Source of the DNA: Halomonas huangheensis
Lineage (GTDB): Bacteria; Pseudomonadota; Gammaproteobacteria; Pseudomonadales; Halomonadaceae
Direction: 5' to 3'
DNA length: 64,000 nucleotides
Assembly: GCF_001431725.1 (NCBI RefSeq)
Contig: NZ_CP013106.1
Coordinates: 620,001 to 684,000, forward strand
Shown: piece by piece, positions 1 through 9,600 of the stretch
How positions within the stretch are numbered: position 1 is the stretch's first letter
How the letters are laid out: each line of letters opens with the position of its first letter
Notes under the pieces: model-generated
Told to the model about the DNA's origin: nothing
Database searches by the model: none
What the model saw: only the letters and a program-made list of their open reading frames with translations
Translations under genes and position numbers: made by a program

Positions 1-2
1 TC

Positions 3-962
3 GGCCCTTCAGGTTCCGGCAAGTCGACGCTTTTGCGCGCCATAGCGGGCTTCGGCCCGACGCCGACCGGTCGTATTCTGGTCGGCGATCAGGACGTCAC
101 TCGCCTGCCTCCCTGGCAGCGCAATGTGGGCATGGTGTTCCAAAGCTATGCTCTGTGGCCGCACATGAGCGTGCGCAAGAATGTCGCCTTTGGTCTCGAG
201 GAACGCAAGGTGCCTCAGCAGGAAATCAACCGCCGGGTTGGCGAAGCGCTGGAGCTGGTCGGGCTCTCGGCGCTGGCTGAGCGCAAGCCCAATGAGCTTT
301 CAGGCGGCCAGCAGCAGCGTATCGCTCTGGCCCGCACCGTGGTGGTCGAGCCTCGGGTGCTACTGCTTGACGAGCCGCTGTCGAATCTCGATGCCAACCT
401 GCGGGTGCAGATGCGTCGCGATATCCTCAATCTGCAGCGCGAGCTCGGCCTGACCACGATCTTCGTCACCCACGATCAGGAAGAGGCCAACACCACGTCT
501 GACCGCATGGCGGTACTCAGCGACGGCGTTATCCAGCAGGTCGGGGCGCCCAGGGAGCTCTATGACCATCCCTGTAATCGCTTCGTGGCGGGATTTCTGG
601 GCTCGGCCAATATCCTCGATGGTGCTCTGCAGACCGGAGCCCTCGGCCAGGTATTCGTGTCCGACAAGGGGATCGAGCAGCCGGTGGACAACCCTCTGGC
701 AATCGAACGTGGGAGCCTGGTGTTTCGCCCGCAGAGCACGATGCTCGGAGGGCTCGAAGAGGCAAGCGGTGAGCACCTGACCTTCAACGGTCGGGTGGTG
801 TACCGGGAGTTTCTCGGCAGTCTGATCCGTTACGGCGTTGATGTCAGCGGGCATCACCTGGCCGTCGATGAAGTGCACACCATCGGTAAGCACCATGTCG
901 AGGTGGGCAGCAACGTCGTGCTGCGGGTGCCCAGGGACCAGACGGTGCTGGTCGCCGCCTGA
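3..962 (+). CDS. ABC transporter ATP-binding protein (5' end missing)
   Basis: The reading frame is open from the window edge, and the first visible codons already encode the Walker A loop (GPSGSGKST), so only a short N-terminal part is missing. Next come the Q-loop (MVFQSYALWPHMS), the signature LSGGQQQR, Walker B (LLLDEPLSNLDA) and the H-loop (VTHDQEEA). The last ~100 residues have the spacing of a TOBE-type C-terminal domain. This layout is that of the PotA/FbpC/UgpC group, which energises import of polyamines, ferric iron or organic solutes. The substrate cannot be read from this subunit alone, and its permease and binding protein would lie to the left of the window. Cytoplasmic, membrane-associated. 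Confidence 0.9.
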   Translation, partial: GPSGSGKSTLLRAIAGFGPTPTGRILVGDQDVTRLPPWQRNVGMVFQSYALWPHMSVRKNVAFGLEERKVPQQEINRRVGEALELVGLSALAERKPNELSGGQQQRIALARTVVVEPRVLLLDEPLSNLDANLRVQMRRDILNLQRELGLTTIFVTHDQEEANTTSDRMAVLSDGVIQQVGAPRELYDHPCNRFVAGFLGSANILDGALQTGALGQVFVSDKGIEQPVDNPLAIERGSLVFRPQSTMLGGLEEASGEHLTFNGRVVYREFLGSLIRYGVDVSGHHLAVDEVHTIGKHHVEVGSNVVLRVPRDQTVLVAA

Positions 963-1076
963 GGCATGTCATGGAGGTATTTCATCGGGGTGCTTCCAGC
1001 GGTTCGCCAACAGGGCTTTCGCCGCGAGGAGAGGCGCGGTAGCCTTCTCCCATCGCGTTCGCCGCCGGGAGCCCCG

Positions 1077-2378
1077 ATGACCCTTGCTCTTCATATCGAT
1101 CGCGCCCTGGCACAGACCGTGCCGGGGCGCGCCGTCTGGGTTGCGCTGTCCGGTGGGCTCGACTCTTCGCTGCTGCTGGCTCTGGCGGTGGCGGCCTGTC
1201 GTCGTCATCCGCGCCCCCTGTATGCGCTTCACGTCGACCACGGCTTGCAGCCGGCGGCCGCCGACTTCGAGCACCACTGTCGTCGGCTGTGTTCGCAGCT
1301 CGGCGTGCCGCTCTTTGTTGAACGTGTCCACGTCGATGCGGCATCGGGCCACGGCATCGAGGGCGCCGCCCGTAAGGCGCGCTATATGGCTTTCCAGCAG
1401 ACCATCTCTGCCGGCGATACCCTGTGGCTGGCCCAGCATCGCGATGACCAGGCCGAGACCTTCCTGCTGGCAGCATTGCGTGGTTCAGGTACGGGAGGGT
1501 TGGCGGCGATGCCTATGGCGCGTGAGCTGAGTGGCATTCATCTGCAGCGCCCCTTGCTCAAGGTCTCTCGTGCCGAACTTGAAGAGGTCGCGCAGGGCAT
1601 GGGCCTTGAGTGGCAGGAAGACCCCAGCAATGCCGAGGTTGTCTTCGATCGCAACTATCTACGCCATAGGGTGCTACCGCAGTTGCAGGAGCGCTGGCCG
1701 CAGGCAACAGCGGCATTGGCGCGTTCGGCGCAGTGGATGGGCGAGGCCGATAGCCTGTTGACTGAATTGGCGGCGGAAGAGCTGCACCGCCTCGGTGGTC
1801 TGCCGGCGGAGCTGCCGTTGGAGCGCTTGATGCTGTTGACTCCGTCTCGCCAACGGCTACTGATTCGGTTCTGCGCTCGCCAATTGGGGCTGCCAACGCC
1901 TCCTGCCGCGCGTTTGGCCACGCTACTTGATCAATTGTCAGCACGCCAGGATGCCCAGGTTCGGGTCAGTTGGAGTGGTGCTGAGGCTCGCTGTTGGCGT
2001 GGCGTGTTATGGCTGATGTCCGATGAAGTTCAATCGTTCGACACAGCGCTTGAGTGGGACGGTAGCTCGATGCTGGAGACGCGCTGGGGGCGGCATCCAT
2101 TGGCGCTTTCACTGCCCGGCGAGGAGCCGGTTGGCAAGCTGGCGCTTCGTCCACGACAGGGTGGCGAGAGCTTACGACTACCTCAGCGAGGGCGACGCGA
2201 TCTCAAACGATTGCTGCAGGAGTTGGGAGTGCCTACCTGGCGACGTCAGGGGATTGCTGTGGTCTGGCGCGGGGAACTGGCAATTGCGGCCCTCGACATG
2301 ATCGAGGGCCGTTGGCTGGTGGTGGCAGAGGGTTGGCAGTCCCGGGGCCCCTGGTGGCCCAGTGCCGGGGATCTCTGA
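1077..2378 (+). CDS. tilS: tRNA(Ile)-lysidine synthase TilS
   Basis: 433 residues. The PP-loop ATP-pyrophosphatase motif SGGLDSS lies at about residues 25-31, followed by HVDHGLQP and the AQHRDDQAET segment typical of TilS. The C-terminal half carries the family's small substrate-binding domains. The enzyme converts C34 of tRNA-Ile(CAU) to lysidine, which switches decoding from AUG to AUA, and is essential in most bacteria. The open frame extends upstream to 966, but the ATG at 1077 places the PP-loop at the usual distance from the N-terminus. The gene is convergent with ppx, with only 9 bases between the stop codons. Confidence 0.95.
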   Translation: MTLALHIDRALAQTVPGRAVWVALSGGLDSSLLLALAVAACRRHPRPLYALHVDHGLQPAAADFEHHCRRLCSQLGVPLFVERVHVDAASGHGIEGAARKARYMAFQQTISAGDTLWLAQHRDDQAETFLLAALRGSGTGGLAAMPMARELSGIHLQRPLLKVSRAELEEVAQGMGLEWQEDPSNAEVVFDRNYLRHRVLPQLQERWPQATAALARSAQWMGEADSLLTELAAEELHRLGGLPAELPLERLMLLTPSRQRLLIRFCARQLGLPTPPAARLATLLDQLSARQDAQVRVSWSGAEARCWRGVLWLMSDEVQSFDTALEWDGSSMLETRWGRHPLALSLPGEEPVGKLALRPRQGGESLRLPQRGRRDLKRLLQELGVPTWRRQGIAVVWRGELAIAALDMIEGRWLVVAEGWQSRGPWWPSAGDL

Positions 2379-2387
2379 AAAGCTGGA

Positions 2388-3965
2388 TCAGCCCGATGCG
2401 GGCGTCTTTCTCTGCTGCTCCATGCTCTCGACCTGCAGCGCGAAACCGAAGTCGGTATTAGTCATATAACGTGCTTCCTGCTCGAGATCAGTCATCATCA
2501 GACCGGGTTCATCGCTCGATTCGATGGTCAGACGCAGTGATTCTCCATCGGTTTCCAGGCGCGGTACTTCCGGTGGTGTTTCCGGCCGCGAGTGGTTGAG
2601 CAGTACCGCCAGGCGTAACAAACGAGCGAGGCGTTGATGGGAGGTCTGTTCCGATACGGGCAGCGCTTGCCATTCCTTGAGCGGAAACTTGCGTCGATGG
2701 GCACGTACCAGGAAGGCCAGCAGACGCTGCTCGGGTCGCGAGAAGCCAGAGAGGTCGGAGTGTTCGAGCAGATAGGCGCCATGACGGTGGAACTGGTTGT
2801 GTGAGATGGCCTGGCCGATCTCGTGCATCCAGCAGGCCCAGTCGAGGAAGCGTGCCTGATCATCGTCGATCTGCCAGGCATGGCGTACCTGGTTGAGCAA
2901 TGCCTTGGCCGTGGCAGCGACATTATCGGCTTGACGAGTGTCAACACCATAGCAGCGCGCCAGCATTTCGAGACTCTTGAGTCGCGAGTCTTCGGGACTG
3001 TTGCGTCCTGCCATGTCGTACAGCACACCTTCGCGGAGAGCGCCGTCGGCAAAGCGCATCTGCTCGAGATCGAAGGCCTCGAAAGTAGCGCTGAGAATGG
3101 CGATGCCCGCCGGGAAAACTCGGGAGCGGTCAGCTTTCAGACCCTCCATGTCGACCTTGTCGAGCTGGCGGCACTTGATCAGACGCTTGCGCAACAATGC
3201 CAGCCCATCTCGAGTGATTACCCCTTCCGGTGCATCACCAGCGGCGGCCAGCACTGCCGCTGCGGCCTTGATGGTGCCGCTGGAGCCGACAGGGTCATCC
3301 CAGCCGAGCTTGAGATAGGGGCGACGGATATTGGCCAGTTCCGAAAGCGCTGCCAGTTCGGCCTGGCGCATGCGCTTCTCGGTAATCTCGCCGTCGGCAA
3401 AGAACTGGCGTGTGTAGGTCACACACCCCATGCGCAGGCTTTCCAGTGCACGTGGCTCGAACTGCTCGCCGATGATGAACTCGGTCGAGCCACCACCGAT
3501 GTCGACGATCAATCGGCGCCCACTCTCGGCCAGCGCATGTGCCGCGCCCAGGTAGATCAGGCGGGCCTCCTCTCGCCCGGCGATGATCTCGATACGGGCT
3601 CCAAGCATGGCTTCGGCACGGTCGATGAATTGTTGACTGTTCTCGGCGTCACGCAGGGCGTTGGTACCAACAACCCGCAGGCGAGAGGTCGGGATGTCCT
3701 CGATGAAAGGGGCAAACCGGTTCAGGCAGTCCAGCGCTCGGGAGATGGCTTCATCACTGAGCATACCGTCATCATCCAGGCCCGCGGCCAGCTGCACCTT
3801 TTCGCCGAGGCGCGCGACAACCTGCAAACGGTCATCCTGATAGTTGGCAACCAGCAGGTGGAAGCTGTTGGAACCGAGATCAATGGCAGCCAGTCGGGCA
3901 GGATCAGAGGGCGTTTCACCGGGTGAATCGCGTAGCGCACTTAGCGTATCCGTAGGCTGGGTCAT
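2388..3965 (-). CDS. ppx: Exopolyphosphatase Ppx/GppA family
   Basis: 525 residues. The N-terminal ASKHA phosphatase motifs AIDLGSNSFHLLVAN and VDIGGGSTEFIIG are clear, and the C-terminal ~200 residues match the HD-like helical domain of long Ppx proteins (CWMHEIGQAISHNQFHRH). It releases phosphate processively from the ends of polyphosphate; some family members also hydrolyse pppGpp. The start at 3965 is preceded by GAAGGA, whereas the longer open frame to 4169 has no family similarity. ppk lies 11 kb away on the same strand, not adjacent. The gene diverges from rho. Confidence 0.93.
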   Translation of the reverse strand: MTQPTDTLSALRDSPGETPSDPARLAAIDLGSNSFHLLVANYQDDRLQVVARLGEKVQLAAGLDDDGMLSDEAISRALDCLNRFAPFIEDIPTSRLRVVGTNALRDAENSQQFIDRAEAMLGARIEIIAGREEARLIYLGAAHALAESGRRLIVDIGGGSTEFIIGEQFEPRALESLRMGCVTYTRQFFADGEITEKRMRQAELAALSELANIRRPYLKLGWDDPVGSSGTIKAAAAVLAAAGDAPEGVITRDGLALLRKRLIKCRQLDKVDMEGLKADRSRVFPAGIAILSATFEAFDLEQMRFADGALREGVLYDMAGRNSPEDSRLKSLEMLARCYGVDTRQADNVAATAKALLNQVRHAWQIDDDQARFLDWACWMHEIGQAISHNQFHRHGAYLLEHSDLSGFSRPEQRLLAFLVRAHRRKFPLKEWQALPVSEQTSHQRLARLLRLAVLLNHSRPETPPEVPRLETDGESLRLTIESSDEPGLMMTDLEQEARYMTNTDFGFALQVESMEQQRKTPASG

Positions 3966-4423
3966 GACGGGTCCTTCAATAGAGTTGAAATAAGGTTGCG
4001 ACCGACCCTGCTCGATGTCAATGATCCAGGTGAGGTGAAACTTGCGTTCATGACTCGGGTTGTCTAGTATCGGGTCATTCGCCTGTTTCGAATGTGTTTT
4101 CCGGTTGTGGTGCTGGCACGCGCCAAGCGAATTTGAATGATACGTGCCAGTGCAATGCAATCGCCCCAAGTCGTCAGACCGCCCACTTAGGTATCAGCCC
4201 CGCATATGGGCTCAGCCCCGCGACGCTGATCAGGCGAACAACCTGCTCCCACTCCAGATACCAACGGTACTCCTGTCGGAGGCGCCGTTCGATGGCCTTG
4301 AACACCTGATCGGCCTACGAAAGAGCAGCCCGGGCTCTGAACGCATTCAAGTGGCGTCGTTTCGCCTTTTCATACTAGACGGCGCCTTGCCGCCCGGCTT
4401 CCACGAGTAACTTCTGAACTCTG
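3966..4423. other. Divergent ppx-rho intergenic region
   Basis: 458 bases without a convincing gene. Two overlapping short frames on the plus strand (4094-4309 and 4144-4410) have no recognisable product. In Pseudomonas a thioredoxin gene lies between ppx and rho, but no CGPC-type active site is encoded here. The stretch must hold the ppx and rho promoters. Long untranslated rho leaders are known in enteric bacteria, where Rho terminates its own transcript, so a similar leader is plausible but was not demonstrated. Confidence 0.5.
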
Positions 4424-5683
4424 ATGAATCTGACCGAACTCAAGCAAAAGCCTGTGCCGGAGCTTCTCAACATCGCTCGCGAGATGGGAATCGATAATCT
4501 GGCACGGTCCCGCAAGCAAGACATCATCTTCGCGATTCTCAAGAAACATGCCAAAAGTGGCGAGGATATCTTCGGCGATGGCGTACTGGAAATTCTCCAG
4601 GACGGTTTCGGCTTCCTGCGTAGCGCAGACAGCTCCTACCTGGCCGGCCCTGACGATATCTACGTTTCTCCTTCTCAGATTCGGCGCTTTAACCTTCGCA
4701 AGGGCGACACCATCTCCGGCAAGATTCGCCCGCCCAAGGAAGGTGAACGCTACTTCGCACTGCTCAAGGTCAGCGAGATCAACCTCGACCGACCCGAGAA
4801 TGCCAAGCACAAGATTCTGTTCGAGAACCTTACGCCGCTGTTCCCCGATGAACGTCTGCGCATGGAGATCGGCAACGGCTCCACCGAGGATCTCACTGCT
4901 CGTATCATCGACCTGACGGCACCGATCGGCAAAGGCCAACGTGGCCTGCTCGTATCTCCGCCCAAGGCCGGTAAGACGTTGATGTTGCAGAACATCGCAA
5001 CCTCCATCACGCGCAACAACCCCGAGTGCCAGTTGATCGTTCTGCTGATCGACGAGCGCCCCGAGGAAGTGACCGAGATGTCGCGTACCGTGCGTGGTGA
5101 GGTAGTGGCTTCGACCTTCGATGAGCCGCCGGCACGCCATGTGCAGGTCGCCGAGATGGTCATCGAGAAGGCCAAGCGCCTGGTCGAGCACAAGAAGGAC
5201 GTGGTCATTCTCCTCGACTCGATCACTCGTCTGGCGCGTGCCTACAACACCGTGGTGCCGTCCTCCGGCAAGGTGTTGACTGGTGGTGTCGATGCTCATG
5301 CGTTGGAGAAGCCCAAGCGCTTCTTCGGTGCCGCACGTAACATCGAGGAAGGCGGCAGCCTGACCATTATCGCCACGGCGCTGGTCGATACCGGCTCCAA
5401 GATGGACGAGGTGATCTTCGAGGAATTCAAGGGTACCGGTAACATGGAAGCCCACCTCGATCGCCGTCTTGCCGAGCGCCGCATCTATCCGGCACTCAAC
5501 ATTCGCCGTTCCGGTACTCGTCGCGAGGACTTGCTGGCGTCCGAGGAAGAGATGCAGCGCATGTGGATTCTGCGCAAGCTGCTCAACCCGATGGACGACA
5601 CCGCCGCGACCGAGTTCCTGGTGGATCGCCTGAAGGATACGAAGACCAATATCGAGTTCTTCGAGGCTATGAAGCGTCGATAG
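4424..5683 (+). CDS. rho: Transcription termination factor Rho
   Basis: 419 residues, the standard length. The order is an N-terminal helical domain ([15 protein letters not shown]), an RNA-binding OSB/cold-shock domain ([15 protein letters not shown]), Walker A (SPPKAGKT), Walker B ([16 protein letters not shown]) and the Q/R-loop region ([21 protein letters not shown]). The protein is a hexameric RNA-DNA helicase that loads on untranslated C-rich RNA and releases RNA polymerase. A good intrinsic terminator follows the gene. Confidence 0.98.
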   Translation: MNLTELKQKPVPELLNIAREMGIDNLARSRKQDIIFAILKKHAKSGEDIFGDGVLEILQDGFGFLRSADSSYLAGPDDIYVSPSQIRRFNLRKGDTISGKIRPPKEGERYFALLKVSEINLDRPENAKHKILFENLTPLFPDERLRMEIGNGSTEDLTARIIDLTAPIGKGQRGLLVSPPKAGKTLMLQNIATSITRNNPECQLIVLLIDERPEEVTEMSRTVRGEVVASTFDEPPARHVQVAEMVIEKAKRLVEHKKDVVILLDSITRLARAYNTVVPSSGKVLTGGVDAHALEKPKRFFGAARNIEEGGSLTIIATALVDTGSKMDEVIFEEFKGTGNMEAHLDRRLAERRIYPALNIRRSGTRREDLLASEEEMQRMWILRKLLNPMDDTAATEFLVDRLKDTKTNIEFFEAMKRR

Positions 5684-5685
5684 GA

Positions 5686-5724
5686 TGTGAGCTACGCACT
5701 CGAGCTTCGAGTGCGGCTGTAAAC
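5686..5724. repeat. Possible heptamer-element remnant after rho
   Basis: Immediately after the rho stop codon there are degenerate units of the form GAGCTAC, GAGCTTC and GCTGTAA. They surround a perfect small palindrome, GCACTCGA-GCT-TCGAGTGC (5696-5714). The units resemble those of the larger heptamer elements at 8.8, 10.9, 24.9 and 25.4 kb, so this may be a short or decayed member. Confidence 0.4.
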
Positions 5725-5766
5725 AAACCTCTGCAGGCTGCTGCCCGCAGAGGTTTTGTTTTTTCT
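5725..5766 (+). terminator. Rho-independent terminator of rho
   Basis: AAACCTCTGC (5725-5734) pairs with GCAGAGGTTT (5747-5756) across a 12-base loop and is followed by a T-rich run. This is a textbook intrinsic terminator for the rho transcript. Confidence 0.85.
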
Positions 5767-5847
5767 GCCGGACAGCGCCTGGCGCGTAGCCCTTGCCAGC
5801 CATGATATGCTTGCCACTTTCGTGACCAGGGCAAGCGAGACAATCGC

Positions 5848-7341
5848 ATGAAGTACCAGGATCTGCGCGAATTTATCGCCGGCCTTGAACAGCAGGGCGA
5901 ACTTCACAGGGTTACTGCCGAAGTCGACCCCTATCTCGAGATCACTGAGATCTGTGACCGAACCCTGCGAGCGGGAGGTCCGGCGTTGTTGTTCGAGAAC
6001 GTCAAGGGCCATGATATGCCGCTGCTCGGTAACCTGTTTGGCACCACGAAGCGGGTGGCGATGGGTATGGGGCAGGAGTCGGTGGATGCCCTCCGGGAGG
6101 TCGGTGAGTTGCTGGCTTTCCTCAAGGAGCCGGAGCCACCAAAGGGCCTGCGTGATGCCTGGAGCAAACTGCCGATCTTCAAGCAGGTGATGAGCATGGG
6201 GCCGAAGACCGTGCGCTCGGCTCCTGTTCAGCAGGTGGTATTGGAAGGTGACGATGTCGACCTCGATCGACTGCCGATCCAGCATTGCTGGCCTGGGGAT
6301 GCGGCTCCTCTGGTCACCTGGCCGTTGGTGGTCACCAGGGGGCCACACAAGTCGCGCCAGAATCTCGGTATCTACCGCCAGCAGAAGTTGTCCAGTAACC
6401 GTCTGATCATGAGATGGTTATCCCACCGGGGTGGGGCACTGGATTTCCAGGAGTTCCAGACCACCAATCCGGGAGAACCCTTTCCGGTAGCTGTGGCATT
6501 GGGCGCGGATCCCGCCACCATCCTTGGTGCGGTAACGCCAGTGCCGGATAGCCTATCGGAATATGCCTTCGCTGGCTTGCTGCGTGGTTCACGTACCGAG
6601 CTGGTCAAGTGTGGGCATGCCGACTTGATGGTCCCTGCCTCGGCCGAGATCATTCTTGAAGGTTTCATCTACCCCGATGACACCGCGCCGGAAGGTCCCT
6701 ATGGCGACCATACCGGCTACTACAACGAGGTCGAGCAGTTCCCGGTGTTTACGGTGACGCGCATGACCATGCGCAAGGATGCCATTTACCACTCTACCTA
6801 CACCGGGCGCCCGCCGGACGAGCCGGCGATCCTCGGATTGGCGTTGAACGAGGTTTTCGTACCCATCCTGCGTCGCCAGTTTCCCGAGATCCAGGACTTC
6901 TATCTGCCGCCGGAAGGCTGCTCGTACCGCATGGCAGTGGTGACCATGAAGAAGCAGTATCCCGGCCACGCCAAGCGCGTCATGATGGGCGTTTGGAGCT
7001 TCCTGCGTCAGTTCATGTACACCAAGTTTGTGGTGGTGCTGGATGATGACGTCAATGCCCGTGATTGGCAGGATGTCATCTGGGCGATTACCACGCGCAT
7101 GGATCCGGCTCGTGATACGGTCGTGGTCGAGAATACCCCCATCGATTACCTGGATTTTGCTTCCCCGGTGGCCGGACTGGGCTCCAAGATGGGGCTGGAC
7201 GCCACCAATAAATGGCCAGGTGAAACGGACCGCGAATGGGGGGTTCCGATCACCATGGACGATAACGTAAAGACGCGTGTCAGCGAACGTTGGAGTGAGT
7301 TCGGCATCGCTCTCCCAGACACCGACAAGAGGTCAACATGA
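5848..7341 (+). CDS. ubiD: 4-hydroxy-3-polyprenylbenzoate decarboxylase UbiD
   Basis: 497 residues, typical for proteobacterial UbiD. The N-terminus [10 protein letters not shown], the segments NLGIYRQQ and [11 protein letters not shown] and the C-terminal [15 protein letters not shown] are characteristic. The enzyme uses prenylated FMN, made by UbiX, to decarboxylate the aromatic ring during ubiquinone synthesis. It overlaps the following flavin reductase gene by 4 bases, so the two are probably translationally coupled. A reductase supplying reduced flavin would fit, since UbiX needs FMNH2; that link is inference. Confidence 0.96.
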   Translation: MKYQDLREFIAGLEQQGELHRVTAEVDPYLEITEICDRTLRAGGPALLFENVKGHDMPLLGNLFGTTKRVAMGMGQESVDALREVGELLAFLKEPEPPKGLRDAWSKLPIFKQVMSMGPKTVRSAPVQQVVLEGDDVDLDRLPIQHCWPGDAAPLVTWPLVVTRGPHKSRQNLGIYRQQKLSSNRLIMRWLSHRGGALDFQEFQTTNPGEPFPVAVALGADPATILGAVTPVPDSLSEYAFAGLLRGSRTELVKCGHADLMVPASAEIILEGFIYPDDTAPEGPYGDHTGYYNEVEQFPVFTVTRMTMRKDAIYHSTYTGRPPDEPAILGLALNEVFVPILRRQFPEIQDFYLPPEGCSYRMAVVTMKKQYPGHAKRVMMGVWSFLRQFMYTKFVVVLDDDVNARDWQDVIWAITTRMDPARDTVVVENTPIDYLDFASPVAGLGSKMGLDATNKWPGETDREWGVPITMDDNVKTRVSERWSEFGIALPDTDKRST

Positions 7342-8117
7342 CGGCAAAGACCCTGACCTGCCAGGTCATCGAGGTCGAGGATCTTACCCCCGACGTTTTT
7401 CGTGTACTTCTCGAAGGCCGCAACGAGGCCATGGCGCACGCTGCAGGTCAGTATCTCGAGATGCGTCTCGACGATGACATCTGGGTGCCGTTCTCGATCG
7501 CTAGCCGGCATGCGGACAACGGCCGGCTCGAGTTGCATATACAGCATTGGCCCGAGCGCTCCAATTCAGCACAGTTGCGCCGCATGCTGGTAGTCGCGGA
7601 GCACCTGACTCTTCGCTTGCCCAGTGGTGACTGTGTGTTGGATCCTGTCGGTGAGCGTCCCTTGCTGTTGATCGCCGCCGGTACTGGCTTCGCTCAGATG
7701 AAGGCGATCATCGAGGAAGCCCTGCATTGGTCGCCCGAGCGGCCCATTGCATTGTGGTGGGCAGCGCGTGAACGTCGCGACCTGTATGCCGAAACAATGG
7801 TGCGGGAGTGGGTTCAGGCTTTCCCTAATCTGAGTTTTCATGCGGTCTGTGAAGTCGGCTTCGAGGAAGGTTTCGTTGAGCCTCGGGTCGAGGGTCATCA
7901 TGGTCGTGTCGATAGTGTGCTGGCGACGCAATTGAGCGACGTGTCCGCAGCGGATGTGTATATCTCCGGCTCTCCCGGGATGGTCTACGCCTGTGTCGAT
8001 GTGCTGGCTTCCGTGGGGCTCGAGCCGTCGCGAGTGTTCTCCGATGTCTTTGCCTATGCGCCACGTGATCCGCTGGTGCCGACGATTGGTAGCATGGTAC
8101 GCGAGGAGTCATCGTGA
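7338..8117 (+). CDS. fre: NAD(P)H-flavin reductase (Fre/LuxG-like)
   Basis: 259 residues of the ferredoxin-NADP+ reductase superfamily. The flavin-binding motif PFSIAS lies at about residues 52-57 and the nucleotide-binding [12 protein letters not shown] at about 112-123. The C-terminal [12 protein letters not shown] is the usual pyridine-nucleotide site. It lacks an iron-sulfur domain, matching Fre/LuxG, which reduce free FMN or FAD with NAD(P)H. Its start overlaps ubiD and its stop overlaps folM, by 4 bases each. Confidence 0.85.
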   Translation: MTAKTLTCQVIEVEDLTPDVFRVLLEGRNEAMAHAAGQYLEMRLDDDIWVPFSIASRHADNGRLELHIQHWPERSNSAQLRRMLVVAEHLTLRLPSGDCVLDPVGERPLLLIAAGTGFAQMKAIIEEALHWSPERPIALWWAARERRDLYAETMVREWVQAFPNLSFHAVCEVGFEEGFVEPRVEGHHGRVDSVLATQLSDVSAADVYISGSPGMVYACVDVLASVGLEPSRVFSDVFAYAPRDPLVPTIGSMVREESS

Positions 8118-8827
8118 GCGCTGCGCCGATTCTGATCACCGGTGGCGCTCAGCGCCTTGGCCGCCACTGTGCCGAGCGGTTGGTCGGCGATGGTCACCCG
8201 GTGATCATCAGTTATCGACGTGAACGCCCCGAGCTGGAAGAGTTGCGTGGTCGCGGGGTGGTGACCCTCAAGGCAGACTTTTCCACCGAAGCCGGGATTC
8301 TCGATTTCATCGCGCGGCTCAAGCAAAGCGCCGATTCTCTGCGTGCCATTGTCCACAACGCCAGTGATTGGGCCCCCGATAGTCAGGGTGATGAGGCTGG
8401 CGCCAACTTCGAGCGGCTGTTTCGCGTGCATATGCTGGCACCGTACCTGATCAATCTGCACGCTCGTGAGTTGCTGGAGGCCTGCGTCGAGCCGCAGAGC
8501 GATATCGTGCATATCACTGATTTTGTTGCCCAGAAGGGCTCGCGTAAGCATGCTGCCTATGCGGCAACCAAGGCTGGGTTGGATAACATGACACGCTCCT
8601 TTGCTGCGATGTATGCACCACGCATACAGGTCAATGCCATTGCGCCTGCGCTGATAATGCTCAACGCCGGTGACAATGAGGACTATGTCGCCAAGGCAAA
8701 GAGCAAGTCGGCGATGCAGATCGTTCCCGGCCCCGGCGTGGTCTACCAGACGTTGCGCTATGTACTCGACAATCGCTATATCACCGGCGCGACGCTGCCG
8801 CTCGATGGCGGAAGACATCTGGTTTAG
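8114..8827 (+). CDS. folM: Dihydromonapterin reductase FolM-like SDR
   Basis: 237 residues of the short-chain dehydrogenase family. The glycine-rich motif TGGAQRLG near the N-terminus is the FolM/pteridine-reductase variant, and the catalytic YAATK lies at about 155-159. FolM makes tetrahydromonapterin, the cofactor of bacterial phenylalanine hydroxylase, and has weak dihydrofolate reductase activity. The start is GTG at 8114, overlapping the end of the flavin reductase gene, so it is the third gene of a tightly coupled operon with ubiD. Assignment within the SDR family rests on the arginine motif and is fairly secure. Confidence 0.8.
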   Translation: MSAAPILITGGAQRLGRHCAERLVGDGHPVIISYRRERPELEELRGRGVVTLKADFSTEAGILDFIARLKQSADSLRAIVHNASDWAPDSQGDEAGANFERLFRVHMLAPYLINLHARELLEACVEPQSDIVHITDFVAQKGSRKHAAYAATKAGLDNMTRSFAAMYAPRIQVNAIAPALIMLNAGDNEDYVAKAKSKSAMQIVPGPGVVYQTLRYVLDNRYITGATLPLDGGRHLV

Positions 8828-8835
8828 GGCAGCAA

Positions 8836-9200
8836 TGAGAGGGAAGAGGTAAGAGGGAAGTCAGAAGCTGTAAGAAGCTGTAAGAAGCAAGTGAGAAGCT
8901 TTAAGTTGTGAGCTTTAAGTTGTAAGAGGGAAGAAGCTCCAACCCCCCGGCTCGGCTTCCTGTGAGCCGCGATGCGGTGCTTGCCAGCTCTCGGCTCGCA
9001 GCCGGATACTCCTGGCTTCTGGCTTCTGGCTTCTGGCTTCTGGCTTCTGGCTTCTGGCTTCTGGCTTCTGGCTTCTGGCTTCTGGCTTCTGGCTTCTGGC
9101 TTCTGGCTTCTGGCTTCTGGCTTCTGGCTTCTGGCTTCTGGCTTCTGGCTTCTGGCTTCTGGCTTCTGGCTTCTGGCTTCTGGCTTCTGGCTTACGGCTC
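8836..9200. repeat. Heptamer element A (inverted array)
   Basis: The left part (8860-8940) has repeated AAGCTGT, AAGCTTT and AAGTTGT units. A GC-rich core follows (8941-9010). The right part is the complementary orientation, CTGGCTT, repeated from 9012 to 9193. Read on one strand, both arms are RAGCYNN-type heptamers facing each other. The element starts just after the folM stop and ends before the aromatic leader region. Open frames through the array, in several frames, are a by-product of a 7-base unit lacking stop codons. Confidence 0.75.
9012..9193. repeat. 26 perfect tandem copies of CTGGCTT
   Basis: 182 bases consist of exactly 26 uninterrupted copies of the 7-base unit CTGGCTT (AAGCCAG on the other strand). 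The absence of any mismatch implies recent expansion or active homogenisation by slippage. This is the right arm of element A. Confidence 0.97.
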
Positions 9201-9327
9201 GGGCTCTGATTATGCCCGGCCGGATTCGTTGACTCGAGACACTTGCCATTTGCTGCAGGTGCGGGCAGGATAAAAAACAACTCGACGGGCCACTATACTC
9301 AGGCTCATCAGGAAACGGAGACACCAT

Positions 9328-9462
9328 ATGTCTGTTACTGCTCACCAGATGACTGTCATCACCACCTATCAGGGTGGCGGTGTCGTTGGTGCGGCAGGCG
9401 GCTATTGGTTTGGCTTTACCTGGTATTGGTTTGATACCGGGGAGCCGGCTACCGTTTCCTGA
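9328..9462 (+). CDS. Aromatic-rich leader peptide 1 (putative attenuator)
   Basis: A 44-codon frame, ATG at 9328 and TGA at 9460, preceded by CGGAG. Residues 26-35 read YWFGFTWYWF, with three Trp, three Phe and two Tyr among ten codons. It lies upstream of a DAHP synthase gene, the first step of aromatic amino acid synthesis, and is followed by a strong stem-loop. Peptides dense in the regulated amino acid are the hallmark of ribosome-stalling attenuation (trp, phe and his operons). No second function is visible. That it is a leader is inference from composition and position. Confidence 0.7.
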   Translation: MSVTAHQMTVITTYQGGGVVGAAGGYWFGFTWYWFDTGEPATVS

Positions 9463-9530
9463 TCCGCTTGGTTTAAACAACAGGATCAAGCAACAGGATA
9501 GCGAGGCGCTCCCCACCAGGGCCGCCTCTC

Positions 9531-9565
9531 GGAACCCCCGGATGGCAGCCCCATCCGGGGGTTCC
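9531..9565 (+). promoter_or_regulatory. Strong attenuator-like hairpin between the two leader peptides
   Basis: GGAACCCCCGGATGG (9531-9545) pairs perfectly over 15 bases with CCATCCGGGGGTTCC (9551-9565), leaving a 5-base loop. No T-run follows, so it may act with Rho, as a pause site or by RNA protection rather than as a classic terminator. CCGGGG at 9437-9442, just after the aromatic codons of leader 1, could pair with the left arm and form a competing structure. Confidence 0.65.
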
Positions 9566-9600
9566 TGCATTCAGGATTCGGTTCAACAGGAGGGTATGAC

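Noticed and set aside
2823..3926. 367-codon plus-strand frame
   Set aside because: It is opposite ppx.
4370..5803. 477-codon minus-strand frame
   Set aside because: It is opposite rho.
9012..9193. CRISPR array
   Set aside because: Units are 7 bases with no spacers, and no cas genes are present.
8824..9570. Minus-strand frame of 248 codons, and two plus-strand frames, through the CTGGCTT array
   Set aside because: A 7-base unit lacking stops opens several frames at once; the proteins are pure repeat and have no ribosome site.
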